Source: CAZMXP01 sp964570285
GTDB lineage: Bacteria; Planctomycetota; PLA2
Length of the DNA: 64,000 bases
Direction of reading: 5' to 3'
Assembly: GCA_964570285.1 (NCBI GenBank)
Contig: CAZMXP010000019.1
Location: 1-64,000 of the forward strand
This document shows, in pieces, positions 43,834-52,250 of the stretch; position 1 is the first letter of the stretch, and the number at the start of each line of letters is the position of its first letter. The notes under the pieces were generated by a model that was not told the origin of the DNA, did not search any database, and saw nothing but the letters and a program-made list of their open reading frames with translations. A program made the translations under genes and the position numbers.

Positions 43834-44163
43834 GGACGGCGGGGCGAGAGTGGACAGCGGCCTGTTCGCGCCACAGGTCGAACTCGTCGAAGGCCGGCGC
43901 GCCCTCCGGGATGAGCAGGTCTCAGAGCGCGGCAGACTCCGATGGGTCTCGATTCGCGTCCGGGTCGAGACCTTTCAGCGCGGCGACAGCACCGGAAGGA
44001 CTCCCCTGCTGCCCCCGCAGCCCTGCTTGATCTCCCGTGCCAGCTGCAGCCCGGGTGCAGGCGCGCCTCTTCAAACCAGACTGTGAAACCGGCGCGCGTT
44101 GAGGCGCTCCGCGAGAGGCAGGTCGGCGAAGGCGTAGCTGAGGAAAAGGTCGTGGGGCACCAT
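43834..44163 (-). pseudogene. Decayed TIR-domain gene
   Basis: Starting at ATG 44163 the frame reads MVPHDLFLSYAFADLPLAER, the first strand and helix of a TIR domain (F-[IL]-SY-x-x-x-D). After a frameshift it continues TVWFEEARLHPG, and after a second shift LQLAREIKQGCGGSRGVLPV then LSPR, matching TIR blocks normally read as VWFDEW, LKPGD and AREI. A third frame gives DLLIPEGAPAFDEFDLWRE near the end. At least two frameshifts and a stop break the gene. TIR proteins often act in antiphage defence by NAD cleavage. It lies next to the Fic gene, in accessory DNA. Confidence 0.6.
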
Positions 44164-44234
44164 GCGCGGGCGCGGCGATCAGGCGGGCGATTGTAGACAG
44201 GTCGAGGTTGGGGGGACCCGGGGGGGTGTAGGTG

Positions 44235-44313
44235 AGCAGATAAATTGTCTGTATATTACCCATATATGGATGATTCTATCGCTATCATCCGATAGTTTGG
44301 TAGTAGGCAAGCC
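44235..44313 (+). promoter_or_regulatory. AT-rich promoter/operator of the fic gene
   Basis: An unusually AT-rich stretch for this window with TTGTCT (44245), TATATT (44252), the palindrome CATATATG (44261-44268) and the inverted repeat CTATCG/CGATAG (44276-44281/44290-44295). The repeat is a plausible operator, perhaps for the Fic protein's own winged helix. Confidence 0.45.
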
Positions 44314-45702
44314 GTGAAGGTTCCCGAGACTCCCCCTGACCCGGAGGCAAACTGGCGAGAACTGATTCAGGATGGCGCTGCCTTGGATGGGGTCATCAAG
44401 GCGGGGCTCGCCTCTCCGACCGTGGGTGACCGGTATCTCCACTGGGACAAGCTCCGCTTCCTGACGCCCGCCGAAGGCATCACCCACGAGCGCTGGTGGG
44501 CCGCGATCAAGTTTGCCCGGGGACTGATGGGCCGCCGGCTCCCACTCAGGGGCGTGAATGGCGCCCCGTTCCTGATCGCGATGCCGGACCCCCTGATGCG
44601 CCTCCTCTCGGAGTGCGACCGGGACCTCAGCGGCCGGGTTTCGATGCCGGAGCAGGTCCGGAACCCGGCCACCAGGCATCGCTACCTGGTCAGCGCGCTG
44701 ATCGAAGAGGCGATCACCTCGAGCCAACTCGAAGGGGCCACGTCAACGCGTCAGGTCGCCGCGGAGATGCTCCGGTCGGGGAGAAAGCCGCGGGACCACC
44801 ACGAACGGATGATCTTTCACAACTTCCAGGCGATGAAGCTGATCCGGGGAATCGCCGACCGGCCGCTGAGCCCGGAGCTGGTCCTTGAGATCCATCGCGA
44901 GATCGCAAGGGAGACGCTGGACGACCCCGAGGATGCGGGAAGGCTCCGTCGGCGCGACGACGTCGTCGTCGCGACTTCGGACGACGTCACCGTGCTGCAC
45001 CGCCCTCCTCCCGCGAGGGAACTGGCGGGGCGGCTGCGGGAGATGTGCGACTTCGCGAACGGGAAGACGCCTGACTTCTACGTCCATGCCATCGTCCGGG
45101 CGGCGCTGCTCCACCTCTGGCTCGCCTACGACCATCCCTTCGTGGACGGCAACGGCAGGACCGCCCGCGCGCTCTTCTACTGGTCGATGATCCGGTCGGG
45201 CTATTGGATGACGGAATTCCTCTCGATTTCCCACCTCATCCGCAAGGCACCCGCGAGGTACGCAAGGTCCTTTCTCTACACGGAGTCGGATGGGAACGAC
45301 GCGACCTACTTCGTGCTCGATCAGGTCGAGGTGCTGAAGCGGGCGATCGCCGCGCTGCACGAGTACATCGCGCAAGCGGTGCGGGAGCTGCACAGGACGC
45401 AGGACCTGCTCAAACAGTCGAGGCGTTTCAACCACCGGCAGCTCGCGCTGCTCGGTCGCGCCTTGGGCGATCGCCACGCCGAGTCCACCGTCGCCTCCCA
45501 CGCGAACAGCCACAACATCACCCGCCAGACCGCGAGGAGCGACCTGAACGCGCTCGTGGAGGCCGGCCTGCTCGTCGCGACGAAAGCCGGTCGCGGCTTC
45601 TTCTACCGGCCCGCCGGCGGGCTCGAGGAGAAACTCAAGCGGTCCGGTAGGTCCCGCCAACGGCCCCGAGGAGCTGCTCGCCGCGGCGATTCCGCTCCGT
45701 AG
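44314..45702 (+). CDS. Fic-family AMP-transferase with winged helix
   Basis: A 462-aa class II Fic protein. The N-terminal inhibitory helix carries S-x-x-x-E-G (Ser136, Glu140, Gly141 in SSQLEG), and the catalytic motif is HPFVDGNGRTAR (274-285). It would transfer AMP or another nucleotide monophosphate to a target hydroxyl, self-inhibited by Glu140. A C-terminal winged-helix domain (about 385-445, HNITRQTARSDLNALVEAGLL) suggests DNA binding and autoregulation. GTG 44314 follows an AT-rich promoter with an inverted repeat. The 3' end runs into a ParE-like remnant on the other strand. Confidence 0.9.
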   Translation: MKVPETPPDPEANWRELIQDGAALDGVIKAGLASPTVGDRYLHWDKLRFLTPAEGITHERWWAAIKFARGLMGRRLPLRGVNGAPFLIAMPDPLMRLLSECDRDLSGRVSMPEQVRNPATRHRYLVSALIEEAITSSQLEGATSTRQVAAEMLRSGRKPRDHHERMIFHNFQAMKLIRGIADRPLSPELVLEIHREIARETLDDPEDAGRLRRRDDVVVATSDDVTVLHRPPPARELAGRLREMCDFANGKTPDFYVHAIVRAALLHLWLAYDHPFVDGNGRTARALFYWSMIRSGYWMTEFLSISHLIRKAPARYARSFLYTESDGNDATYFVLDQVEVLKRAIAALHEYIAQAVRELHRTQDLLKQSRRFNHRQLALLGRALGDRHAESTVASHANSHNITRQTARSDLNALVEAGLLVATKAGRGFFYRPAGGLEEKLKRSGRSRQRPRGAARRGDSAP

Positions 45703-45723
45703 GTTCGGGCCAAGAGGAGCCTC

Positions 45724-45885
45724 CCCCTGACGGCTTGCCCGGGAGCTGGGCACCGTGCCAAACGCCCACGATCCAGACCGTGCGCACGTCGAGGCGGAAG
45801 AAGAAGCGGTACGGCGGGACGATGACCTCGCGGTAGGGGGCATCGACGAGAGTTTCGGGGAAACGGGTCGCGGCTAGGATAGGAG
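45724..45885 (-). pseudogene. ParE/RelE-type toxin remnant
   Basis: The minus-strand frame reads ILAATRFPETLVDAPYREVI, then VPPYRFFFRLD and VWIVGVWHGAQLP, which is the C-terminal half of a ParE/RelE plasmid-stabilisation toxin. The frame has no matching N-terminal half or start codon upstream, and its stop (45635-45637) lies inside fic. No antitoxin gene is recognised. Confidence 0.55.
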
Positions 45886-45976
45886 CCGTGGCGCGGACGT
45901 TCAGGATCTCCCCCGGATTCGAGCACGCCGTCGCCTTCCACGGCGCACGGTTCCTTGGCCCGTACGAATCTCCCGC

Positions 45977-47659
45977 CTAGGGAGGAATCGGGGCCGCGCC
46001 ATGGCGGCCCCGATTCGTCCTGAGCAGCGCGCGGGCCGACTCCACCGCGAGGACCGCCGCGATCAGCAGCAGCAGGGCGCCCGCGAGGGCGTTCGCGAGC
46101 GCGACGGAGCCGTCGGCCTTCAGGAAGGTCGCGATCTGGGCGAGGAGCGCCCAGACGGTGATCGCCATCATGAAGAGCATCGGCAGCACGGTGAACCAGC
46201 AGGGCTTTCCGCTGCGCTTGAGCCAGACGCTGATCGCGAGCAGCGTGAGGCCCGCGAGCAGCTGGTTCGAGGTGCCGAAGAGCACCCAGAAGGTGCGGTA
46301 GCTGTCGCGGCCGGCGAGCAGAAGGATCACGAGCGGGACGCCCGCCGTCACGCCGGTGGCGACGAGCGCGGGCACGCGGCCCTTCTTGCCCGAGAGCTCC
46401 TGCAGGATGTAGCGGCCGAGGCGCGTCGCCACGTCGAGGGTGTCGAAGACGAACGTCGAGAAGGCCATCGCGCCGAACGTCCGCGCGTAGTTGTGCGATT
46501 CGCCGCCGAAGAGCACGCCGATGAATCTCGCGATGCCGTCGCCGTAGAGCACGCCGGGCTGGACCCCCTTCGCCTCGGCGGGCGTCAGCACGAGCACCGT
46601 CGCGAGCGCGATCAGCGCGACGAGCCCCTCGAGCAGCATCGCGCCGTAGCCGATCGGGCGGCAGTGCGACTCGAGCGCCACCTGCTTCGACGTCGTGCCG
46701 CAGCAGACGAGCCCGTGGAACCCGCTGCACGCGCCGCAGGCGATCGTCACGAACAGGAACGGGAAGAGCGATCCCTCGAATCCGAAGAGGGGCCGGTCGG
46801 TGAGCGCGGGCTGCCGGATGTCGAAGCCGCCGAAGAGGACGCCGCACACCCCCACCGCGAGCGCCATGTACAGCACGAAGCCGCCCAGATAGCCGCGCGG
46901 CTGGAGCAGCGTCCAGAGCGGCAGGAGCGCCGCGACAAAGCAGTAGCCCATGATCAGCGCGCACCACTCGGCGTGGCCGAGCAGCAGCAGCGTCGAGACC
47001 TCCGTGCCGAGCAAGACGACGCCGAGGGTCGCGGGCACGAAGATCGCCGTCACGAGCCAGAGCGGCGGCGAGAAGCGCCGCTGCACGAACCCCATGACGA
47101 CGGCGAGCAGCAGGTACATCGTCGCCGCCGCCGCGACCGCCCCGCCGGGGTTGAACTGCCCCCGCACCCCCTGAAGATCCTCCCCCCCGTGGACGAAGGT
47201 CCCGGCGGTGATGTCCGCGAACGCGACGACGACGTACACCAGCGCAAGCCAGATGAAACAGAGGATCGCCGCCCACGCGCGCCGGCCGATGTGCTCGCGC
47301 ACGATCTCGGCGATCGACCCGGCGCGGTGCCGCACCGAGGCGACCAGAGCCGAGTAGTCGTGGACCGCGCCGATGAAGACGACGCCGAGCCCGATCCAGA
47401 GCACGCAGGGCAGCCAGCCGAACGCCTGGCACGCGAGGATGGGCCCCGCGATCGGCCCCGCGGCGGCGATCGCGCTGAAGTGCTGGCCGAGCAGGTAGAA
47501 GGGGCGCGTCGGCACGAAGTCGACGCCGTCGCTAAACTCCTCCGCCGGCGTCGGCCGCCGGTCGTCGACGTCGAAATGGCGCGCGACGAAGCGGCCGTAG
47601 AAGCGGTAGCCGAGGATCAGGGCCGCGATCACGACCGCGGCGAGGAGCGGCAGGGACAT
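45977..47659 (-). CDS. cstA: Carbon starvation protein A (CstA) transporter
   Basis: A 560-aa polytopic membrane protein of the CstA family, which imports peptides or pyruvate under carbon limitation. Hallmarks: GYRFYGRFVARHFDVDD, FYLLGQHFSAIAAAGPIAGP, ACGACSGFHGLVCCGTTSKQ and FWVLFGTSNQLLAGL. At 560 aa it is shorter than E. coli CstA (about 700 aa) and lacks the long C-terminal extension. The last codons form a GAATCGGGGCCGC palindrome. It is monocistronic as far as visible; rsfS is 95 bases upstream. Confidence 0.93.
   Translation of the reverse strand: MSLPLLAAVVIAALILGYRFYGRFVARHFDVDDRRPTPAEEFSDGVDFVPTRPFYLLGQHFSAIAAAGPIAGPILACQAFGWLPCVLWIGLGVVFIGAVHDYSALVASVRHRAGSIAEIVREHIGRRAWAAILCFIWLALVYVVVAFADITAGTFVHGGEDLQGVRGQFNPGGAVAAAATMYLLLAVVMGFVQRRFSPPLWLVTAIFVPATLGVVLLGTEVSTLLLLGHAEWCALIMGYCFVAALLPLWTLLQPRGYLGGFVLYMALAVGVCGVLFGGFDIRQPALTDRPLFGFEGSLFPFLFVTIACGACSGFHGLVCCGTTSKQVALESHCRPIGYGAMLLEGLVALIALATVLVLTPAEAKGVQPGVLYGDGIARFIGVLFGGESHNYARTFGAMAFSTFVFDTLDVATRLGRYILQELSGKKGRVPALVATGVTAGVPLVILLLAGRDSYRTFWVLFGTSNQLLAGLTLLAISVWLKRSGKPCWFTVLPMLFMMAITVWALLAQIATFLKADGSVALANALAGALLLLIAAVLAVESARALLRTNRGRHGAAPIPP
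45985..46016. repeat. GAATCGGGGCCGC palindrome in 3' end of cstA
   Basis: A perfect 13-bp inverted repeat (45985-45997 and 46004-46016) with a 6-base loop, encoding the last residues of CstA. The same 13-mer forms the core of the hairpin at 43774-43813. Confidence 0.6.
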
Positions 47660-47754
47660 TCGTCGTCGTGCCGCTCAGCGGCGAGCGGCGCAAGCCCCGC
47701 CTCCGCACCCGCGACAGGCGCGCCCGCCGCTCGTCGGCTGCAGCGGCCCGCCCA

Positions 47755-48147
47755 TCACGAAACGCCCAACCTGGGCGCATCGCTCCACAGATGTTCCAAA
47801 GCGTAATAGGCGCGCTGCTCAGGCCCGAAGAGGTGCACGACGAGGCTGCCGTAGTCGAGGATCACCCAGCCCGAACTCGCCTCGCCCTCGATGCCCACGC
47901 GCGGCAGGCCGCGCTTCTTGCGCTCCTTCTCGATCTCCTCGCGCAGCGCCCCGCCCTGCCGGGGATTGGTGACCGTCGCGATCACGAAGGTGTCCGCGAT
48001 CGTCGTGACCTTGCCGACGTCGAGGCAGACGATCTCCTCCGCGCGCTTCTCGTCGAGCAGCCGGCAGACGAAGCGGAAGAATTCGTCGCGGGCGCTCTCC
48101 GGCGCGGGCTCCCTCGCTTTGGTCGGGGTGCGGCGCTTGCCCGTCAC
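47755..48147 (-). CDS. rsfS: Ribosomal silencing factor RsfS
   Basis: A 130-aa RsfS/Iojap protein, which binds ribosomal protein uL14 and blocks subunit joining during starvation. Typical segments: LLDEKRAEEIVCLDVGKVTTI split over the first strands, ADTFVIATVTNPRQ, EGEASSGWVILDYGSLVVHLF and YYALEHLW. GTG 48147 overlaps the upstream lipoprotein stop (GTGA). The N-terminal 20 residues are basic. Confidence 0.92.
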   Translation of the reverse strand: MTGKRRTPTKAREPAPESARDEFFRFVCRLLDEKRAEEIVCLDVGKVTTIADTFVIATVTNPRQGGALREEIEKERKKRGLPRVGIEGEASSGWVILDYGSLVVHLFGPEQRAYYALEHLWSDAPRLGVS

Positions 48148-48620
48148 TCGTCCCCGCAGCCGCAGCCTTCCTCGGCGGGCGCCGCCTTCGCGGGCGGCTC
48201 CTTCGGCAGGTGCTCGGCGTGGAGCGCGCGCAGCGTCGTCGGCTCCAGCATCACCGGGCGCTCGTAGTCGAGCACCTTGCGCGCGCCCGCCGTAATCGTG
48301 TCGGCGCCGATGAACACCGGGTCGGTGCTGCGGCGGCCCACGGTCCACTCGTACTTGTAGGCGCGGTTGTTCTCGAGGATGAAGCCGCGGGTCTCCCCGT
48401 TGTTGTCGTTCACCCAGAAGACGACCTGCCCGTCGCCGTGGATGCGCTTCCGGACGAGGCCGATGCGCGCCTGCGAACTCTTGTCGCGCACCTCGTAGAC
48501 CGCCTCGACCTCCGCGGCGGTCGTGCCGGTCGGCATCGCGGCCTTCTCGGGGGCGGGCTTGCGCGGCTGGCTGCACGCGGCGGCCAGCACGAGGAGGGCG
48601 GGGAGAACAATGGCTTTCAT
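48144..48620 (-). CDS. Small lipoprotein with Cys-rich tail
   Basis: A 158-aa protein with signal MKAIVLPALLVLAAACS (lipobox AAAC). The body has a beta pattern (GQVVFWVNDNNGETRGFILE) and the last residues are EEGCGCGDE, a possible metal-binding tail. ATG 48620 is chosen; the in-frame TTG at 48626 is less likely. It is coupled to rsfS by a 4-base overlap, and diverges from the DinG-type helicase 30 bases away. The function is unknown. Confidence 0.7.
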   Translation of the reverse strand: MKAIVLPALLVLAAACSQPRKPAPEKAAMPTGTTAAEVEAVYEVRDKSSQARIGLVRKRIHGDGQVVFWVNDNNGETRGFILENNRAYKYEWTVGRRSTDPVFIGADTITAGARKVLDYERPVMLEPTTLRALHAEHLPKEPPAKAAPAEEGCGCGDE

Positions 48621-48650
48621 GGACAATGGGGCATCCTACCTGACCCGCCC

Positions 48651-50576
48651 ATGCAAGACCACCTCGGACCCTCCTCCAGCGTCGCCAAGGCCCTCCCGGG
48701 CTTTCGCCCGAGGGCCGAGCAGATCGCGATGGCCGAGGCGGTGGAGGCGGCGCTCCTGGACGGGCGCCACCTCGTCGTCGAGGCCGGTACCGGGGTCGGG
48801 AAGTCCTTCGCCTATCTGGTGCCGGCCTTATTGAGATTGGGGGGGTCGGGGGGGCCTGTCGTCGTCGCCACCAGGACCATCGCCCTCCAGGAGCAGCTCG
48901 TCACCCGAGATATCCCCTTTCTGCTCAAGGCGTTAGACCTGCCGGGGGTCACGGTGGCCCTCGCGAAGGGGCGGGGCAACTACGTCTGCCGACGTCGCCT
49001 CGAGATGGCCTTCGAGGAGGGGAAGGGCCTCTTCGAGGACCCCAGACGGCTCGACGAGCTGGGACGGATCCGGGAGTGGGCGGCTGAGAGCCGGGACGGA
49101 ACCCTCGCCGACCTGCCCTTCAAGCCCGACCCCGAGATCTGGGAGCTGGCCCGGGCGGAATCGGGCAACTGCCTGCACCAGGCCTGCCCCTTCTTCGCCG
49201 GGTGCGCCTACCAGCGGGCGAAGAAGCGGCTCTACTCCGCCGACCTCATCGTCGCGAACCACGCGCTCGTCTTCGCCGACCTCGCGCTGCGGTCGGCGGG
49301 CGTCAAGTACCTCCCCGACTACGGGGCGATGATCCTCGACGAGGCGCACGAACTCGAGGACGGCGCGCAGGAGCACTTCGGCGCGCTCGTGAGCCCGATC
49401 GGCCTGCAGCGCCTCCTCGGCCGCTTCATGGGCGTGCGCAAGAGGGCGGGGCTCTTCGAGCGCGTCGAGGCGCCGCAGGATCTCTTCCATCTCGCCGAGG
49501 AGGTGCGCGGCGCGGTGAAGTCCCTCTTCGCGTCGGTGGATGGCGCGCGCGGAGGCGCGGCGGAGAGGCGGCTGCGCGCGCCGGGGGAGTTCGACGAGCC
49601 GCTGAGCGGCCCCCTCGAGCGGCTGGTGCAGGGGCTCCGCGCCCTCCACGGCACGATCTACGACCACGGCCTCGCCCTCGAATGGAAGTCGCGCACCGAC
49701 CGGCTCGAGGAGGCGCTCCACGCGGTGCAACTGATCCACGGCCTGCTCGACAACGACCTCGTCTACTGGATCGAGGGGGCGGGCAAGAGCCGCCACTCGG
49801 TATTGCGCGCGGCCCCCGGGGAGGTCGCGCCGGTGCTGCGGAAGTCGCTCTTCACCCAGGTGAAGAGCGTCATCCTCACGAGCGCGACGCTGCAGGTCGG
49901 CGGCAGCTTCGAACACTTCAACCGGCGCGTCGGCCTCGAGGAGCCGATGGAGTGCGCGCTCGGCAGCCCCTTCGACTTCAGGCGGCAGTGCCGCCTCGTG
50001 CTCTTCCCCAGGCTGCCCGACCCGCGCGAGCCCTCCTACGACGACATGGCGACCGGCGCGATCCGCAGCCTCGTGCTGGAGAGCGAAGGCGGCGCGTTCG
50101 TGCTCTTCACCTCCTACAGGGCGCTCGTGAAGGCGCACGACGCACTGAAGGATGAACTGGGGGCGCGGGGGCTCCGCGTGCTGAGGCAGGGCTCCGGCCT
50201 CCGCCACAGCGACATCGTCAAGGACTTCTCGGAGCGCTCCGACTGCGTGCTCTTCGCGACCGACACCTTCTGGCAGGGGGTGGATGTCAAGGGCAACAAC
50301 CTCCGCCTCGTCATCCTGACGCGCCTCCCCTTCGCGGTCCCCGAACATCCCCTCCAACAGGCGAAGGTCGAACGCATCGAAGCCGAGGGCGGCGACGCCT
50401 TCCGCCAATACAGCCTCCCGCAGGCGGTGCTGAAACTCCGCCAAGGCTTCGGCCGCCTGATCCGCACCCACGAGGACAAAGGCGTCGTCGCGATCCTCGA
50501 CCCGCGCATCCGCACGAAGGCCTACGGCAAGACCTTCCTGAAGAGCCTTCCCGAGTGTGCGGTGGAGGAACGATAG
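48651..50576 (+). CDS. dinG: DinG/XPD-family Fe-S DNA helicase
   Basis: A 641-aa superfamily 2 helicase. Walker A EAGTGVGKSFAYLVPAL is near residue 45; DEAH is in MILDEAHELEDGA. Four Fe-S cysteines lie between them: NYVCRRR, then NCLHQACPFFAGC. Motifs V and VI are FATDTFWQGVDVKG and QGFGRLIRTHEDKG. Such helicases unwind 5' overhang and R-loop/D-loop structures in repair. It lacks the N-terminal exonuclease of Gram-positive DinG. ATG 48651 is used. Confidence 0.9.
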   Translation: MQDHLGPSSSVAKALPGFRPRAEQIAMAEAVEAALLDGRHLVVEAGTGVGKSFAYLVPALLRLGGSGGPVVVATRTIALQEQLVTRDIPFLLKALDLPGVTVALAKGRGNYVCRRRLEMAFEEGKGLFEDPRRLDELGRIREWAAESRDGTLADLPFKPDPEIWELARAESGNCLHQACPFFAGCAYQRAKKRLYSADLIVANHALVFADLALRSAGVKYLPDYGAMILDEAHELEDGAQEHFGALVSPIGLQRLLGRFMGVRKRAGLFERVEAPQDLFHLAEEVRGAVKSLFASVDGARGGAAERRLRAPGEFDEPLSGPLERLVQGLRALHGTIYDHGLALEWKSRTDRLEEALHAVQLIHGLLDNDLVYWIEGAGKSRHSVLRAAPGEVAPVLRKSLFTQVKSVILTSATLQVGGSFEHFNRRVGLEEPMECALGSPFDFRRQCRLVLFPRLPDPREPSYDDMATGAIRSLVLESEGGAFVLFTSYRALVKAHDALKDELGARGLRVLRQGSGLRHSDIVKDFSERSDCVLFATDTFWQGVDVKGNNLRLVILTRLPFAVPEHPLQQAKVERIEAEGGDAFRQYSLPQAVLKLRQGFGRLIRTHEDKGVVAILDPRIRTKAYGKTFLKSLPECAVEER

Positions 50577-50667
50577 CAGACCGGATCGGGCCCCGGCTCG
50601 GCCGCCGGGCGGTACGCCTCACCGGTGATATGCTGGAGGAAGCCACCTGGGCGAAGGCACGGGACAG

Positions 50668-50883
50668 ATGGAGAACGAGTTCACGGCGATTATCGAGCGC
50701 GAGGGCGACTGGTACATCGCGTACTGCCCTGAGGTGCCTGGAGCCAACGGCCAGGGCACGACCAAGGAGGAGGCCCGCGAGAGCCTTGCGGCGGCGATCT
50801 CCCTCATCCTCGCCGACCGCCGCGAGGATGCGTTGCGCGGACTGCCGCCGGACGCGCTCCGAGAGACCGTGCGCATCAAGTGA
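50668..50883 (+). CDS. hicB: HicB-type antitoxin
   Basis: A 71-aa HicB-like antitoxin: FTAIIEREGDWYIAYCPEVP and GQGTTKEEARESLAAAISL are the partial-RNase-H-fold HicB signature. It is short and lacks the C-terminal DNA-binding domain of longer HicB proteins. It overlaps hicA by four bases, antitoxin first. A toxin-antitoxin pair in accessory DNA. Confidence 0.88.
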   Translation: MENEFTAIIEREGDWYIAYCPEVPGANGQGTTKEEARESLAAAISLILADRREDALRGLPPDALRETVRIK

Positions 50884-51062
50884 AGCGGGCAGAGTTGCTC
50901 CGGCGCCACGGATGCTACCTGAAGAGGGAGGGGAGGGCCCACTCGCTCTGGATCAATCCCGCTACGGGTGCCGTTGAGGCGGTCCCCCGGCACACGGAGA
51001 TCGCCGAACGGCTCGCGCTGAAGATCTGCCGCGCGTTGGGTGTCCCGACCAACGGCAAGTGA
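50880..51062 (+). CDS. hicA: HicA-type mRNA interferase toxin
   Basis: A 60-aa HicA toxin with a dsRNA-binding-like fold. KRAELLRRHGCYLKREGRAH holds the catalytic His (Gly-Arg-Ala-His, where GGSH is usual), and EAVPRHTEIAERLALKICRA follows the family. GTG 50880 overlaps the hicB stop (GTGA). HicA cleaves mRNA and is neutralised by HicB. Confidence 0.88.
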   Translation: MKRAELLRRHGCYLKREGRAHSLWINPATGAVEAVPRHTEIAERLALKICRALGVPTNGK

Positions 51063-51453
51063 CGGCCGTCTGCGAAGGCGCGGCGCCCCGACGAATGGCG
51101 CGATGGTCCATGCCAACAGGACCGTGACAAGCGTCTGCCTGAGCAGCAGTGCGCACGCCGCGGCTGCCGGGAGCACCTGTCTCATCGCCACAGCGAATCT
51201 GAGATCAGGCGGCGCCACGCGGGCGCCAGCACATCAGCGCGAGGAAGACGAAGGAACCGACCGCAGCGGCACCGGGGAGCAGCTACCTCACGCGTGGATT
51301 GTAGGTGAGTTCGCGGCTGCCACAACGACCCACTCGCGACACGCCCTGCAAGCAGGCAAGCCGGACGGAGCGTGATGACTCCCCGCGGGAATCTCCCCGC
51401 GACCCGTGGCGTCCAACCGCCATGAGGCGAACGGGCAGCACTGGGGCGCGGGC
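51063..51453. other. Gene-poor region after hicBA
   Basis: 391 bases without a convincing gene. The minus strand has two short hydrophobic stretches (MRQVLPAAAACALLLRQTL and LLPGAAAVGSFVFLALM) that look like fragments of small membrane proteins, separated by stops. The region reads as decayed sequence. Confidence 0.4.
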
Positions 51454-51690
51454 GTGAGACGCATTCTCTGCTACGCGACCGGCTTTCCGGTCGCCACTCT
51501 GCTAGGCGTGCTCGGGTCCATCCCCTGGTGACTCCGAGGGGAGGTGCCCTGGGCGGAGCCCTGGGTCTGGTTCTACCGGTCGCTGGCGCTGCTCACGTTC
51601 ATCGTGACGGCGCTGGCGGCCCGTCCACCGCGTGCCGAGGGCAGCTGGCGCACGCGCCGCGTGCGGAGGCGCGGCGGCCCTCAAGCCTGA
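51454..51690 (+). pseudogene. Small membrane-protein gene broken by an in-frame TGA
   Basis: GTG 51454 opens VRRILCYATGFPVATLLGVL and GSIPW, then TGA at 51529-51531. The same frame continues to 51690 with GEVPWAEPWVWFYRSLALLT, a second hydrophobic segment with a coherent amphipathic pattern. A single change from TGG or CGA would restore a 78-codon two-helix membrane protein. No family is recognised. Confidence 0.35.
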
Positions 51691-52250
51691 CTTCGCGCGC
51701 GCGCCAGCAGGTCGGCGACGCCGAGGTCGCTCGCCCAGCGGTCGAGGTACGCCGCGTCCAGCGCGCCGCCCTTGACGCGCAGGATCCCGAGGATGTCGGA
51801 CCACTGACGATCGGAGAGGCGGCCTCCGCGGTCATACCACTCGAGCTTCGAGAGCAGCACGTCCTCGGGACTGGCCACGTTGAACTCGCGCGCGTCCGCC
51901 GCCTCGTCGAGCCGCTCGCGCCGGCTCCGCCGCAGCGACTGCACGTCGTACGCCTTCCGCGGCAGGAACACGTCCACCTTGAAGACGGTCCGATGGTGGA
52001 TCACGTTGAAGGACGACCGATCGCGGATCGCGCCGCGGATCATCTCCGCATCGACGTAGTAGTTCCCTTCGAGCGCAGCGACGAAGCCGGCGACGTGCGA
52101 CTCCGCCAGATCCGCGAGGACATCGATGTCCAGCGTCGCCCGCGCGACGCCGTGAAGCGAGCTCGCAACCGACCCCGAGACCTGGTACGCGACACCGAGC
52201 CCTTCGAGCGCCTGCGCCACGGGCGTGAGCGCGTCAACGAGTTCGCTCAC
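51681..52250 (-). CDS. Nucleotidyltransferase-fold protein
   Basis: A 189-aa protein of the nucleotidyltransferase (AbiEii-/MNT-like) group. VSGSVASSLHGVARATLDIDV matches the GS-x(n)-DxD strand pattern (GSVAS, DID), VDVFLPRK supplies a third acidic residue, and SPEDVLLSKLEWYDRGG is the conserved C-terminal block. GTG 52250 is chosen because homology begins there and it overlaps the upstream small gene by 17 bases. Such NTases often work with a small partner in toxin-antitoxin or defence modules; that role is inferred. Confidence 0.78.
   Translation of the reverse strand: MSELVDALTPVAQALEGLGVAYQVSGSVASSLHGVARATLDIDVLADLAESHVAGFVAALEGNYYVDAEMIRGAIRDRSSFNVIHHRTVFKVDVFLPRKAYDVQSLRRSRRERLDEAADAREFNVASPEDVLLSKLEWYDRGGRLSDRQWSDILGILRVKGGALDAAYLDRWASDLGVADLLARARSQA

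Noticed and set aside
48851..48860. GGGCCTGTC-like string inside dinG as a fourth palindromic element
   Set aside because: No inverted partner nearby and it lies within well-conserved helicase coding sequence.
51408..51440. Integron attC-like GTCCAAC motif
   Set aside because: No matching GTTRRRY partner at the proper distance and no integrase or cassette structure.
51529..51531. Selenocysteine or programmed readthrough at an in-frame TGA
   Set aside because: No hairpin typical of SECIS was found just downstream and no selenoprotein family fits; nonsense mutation is simpler.
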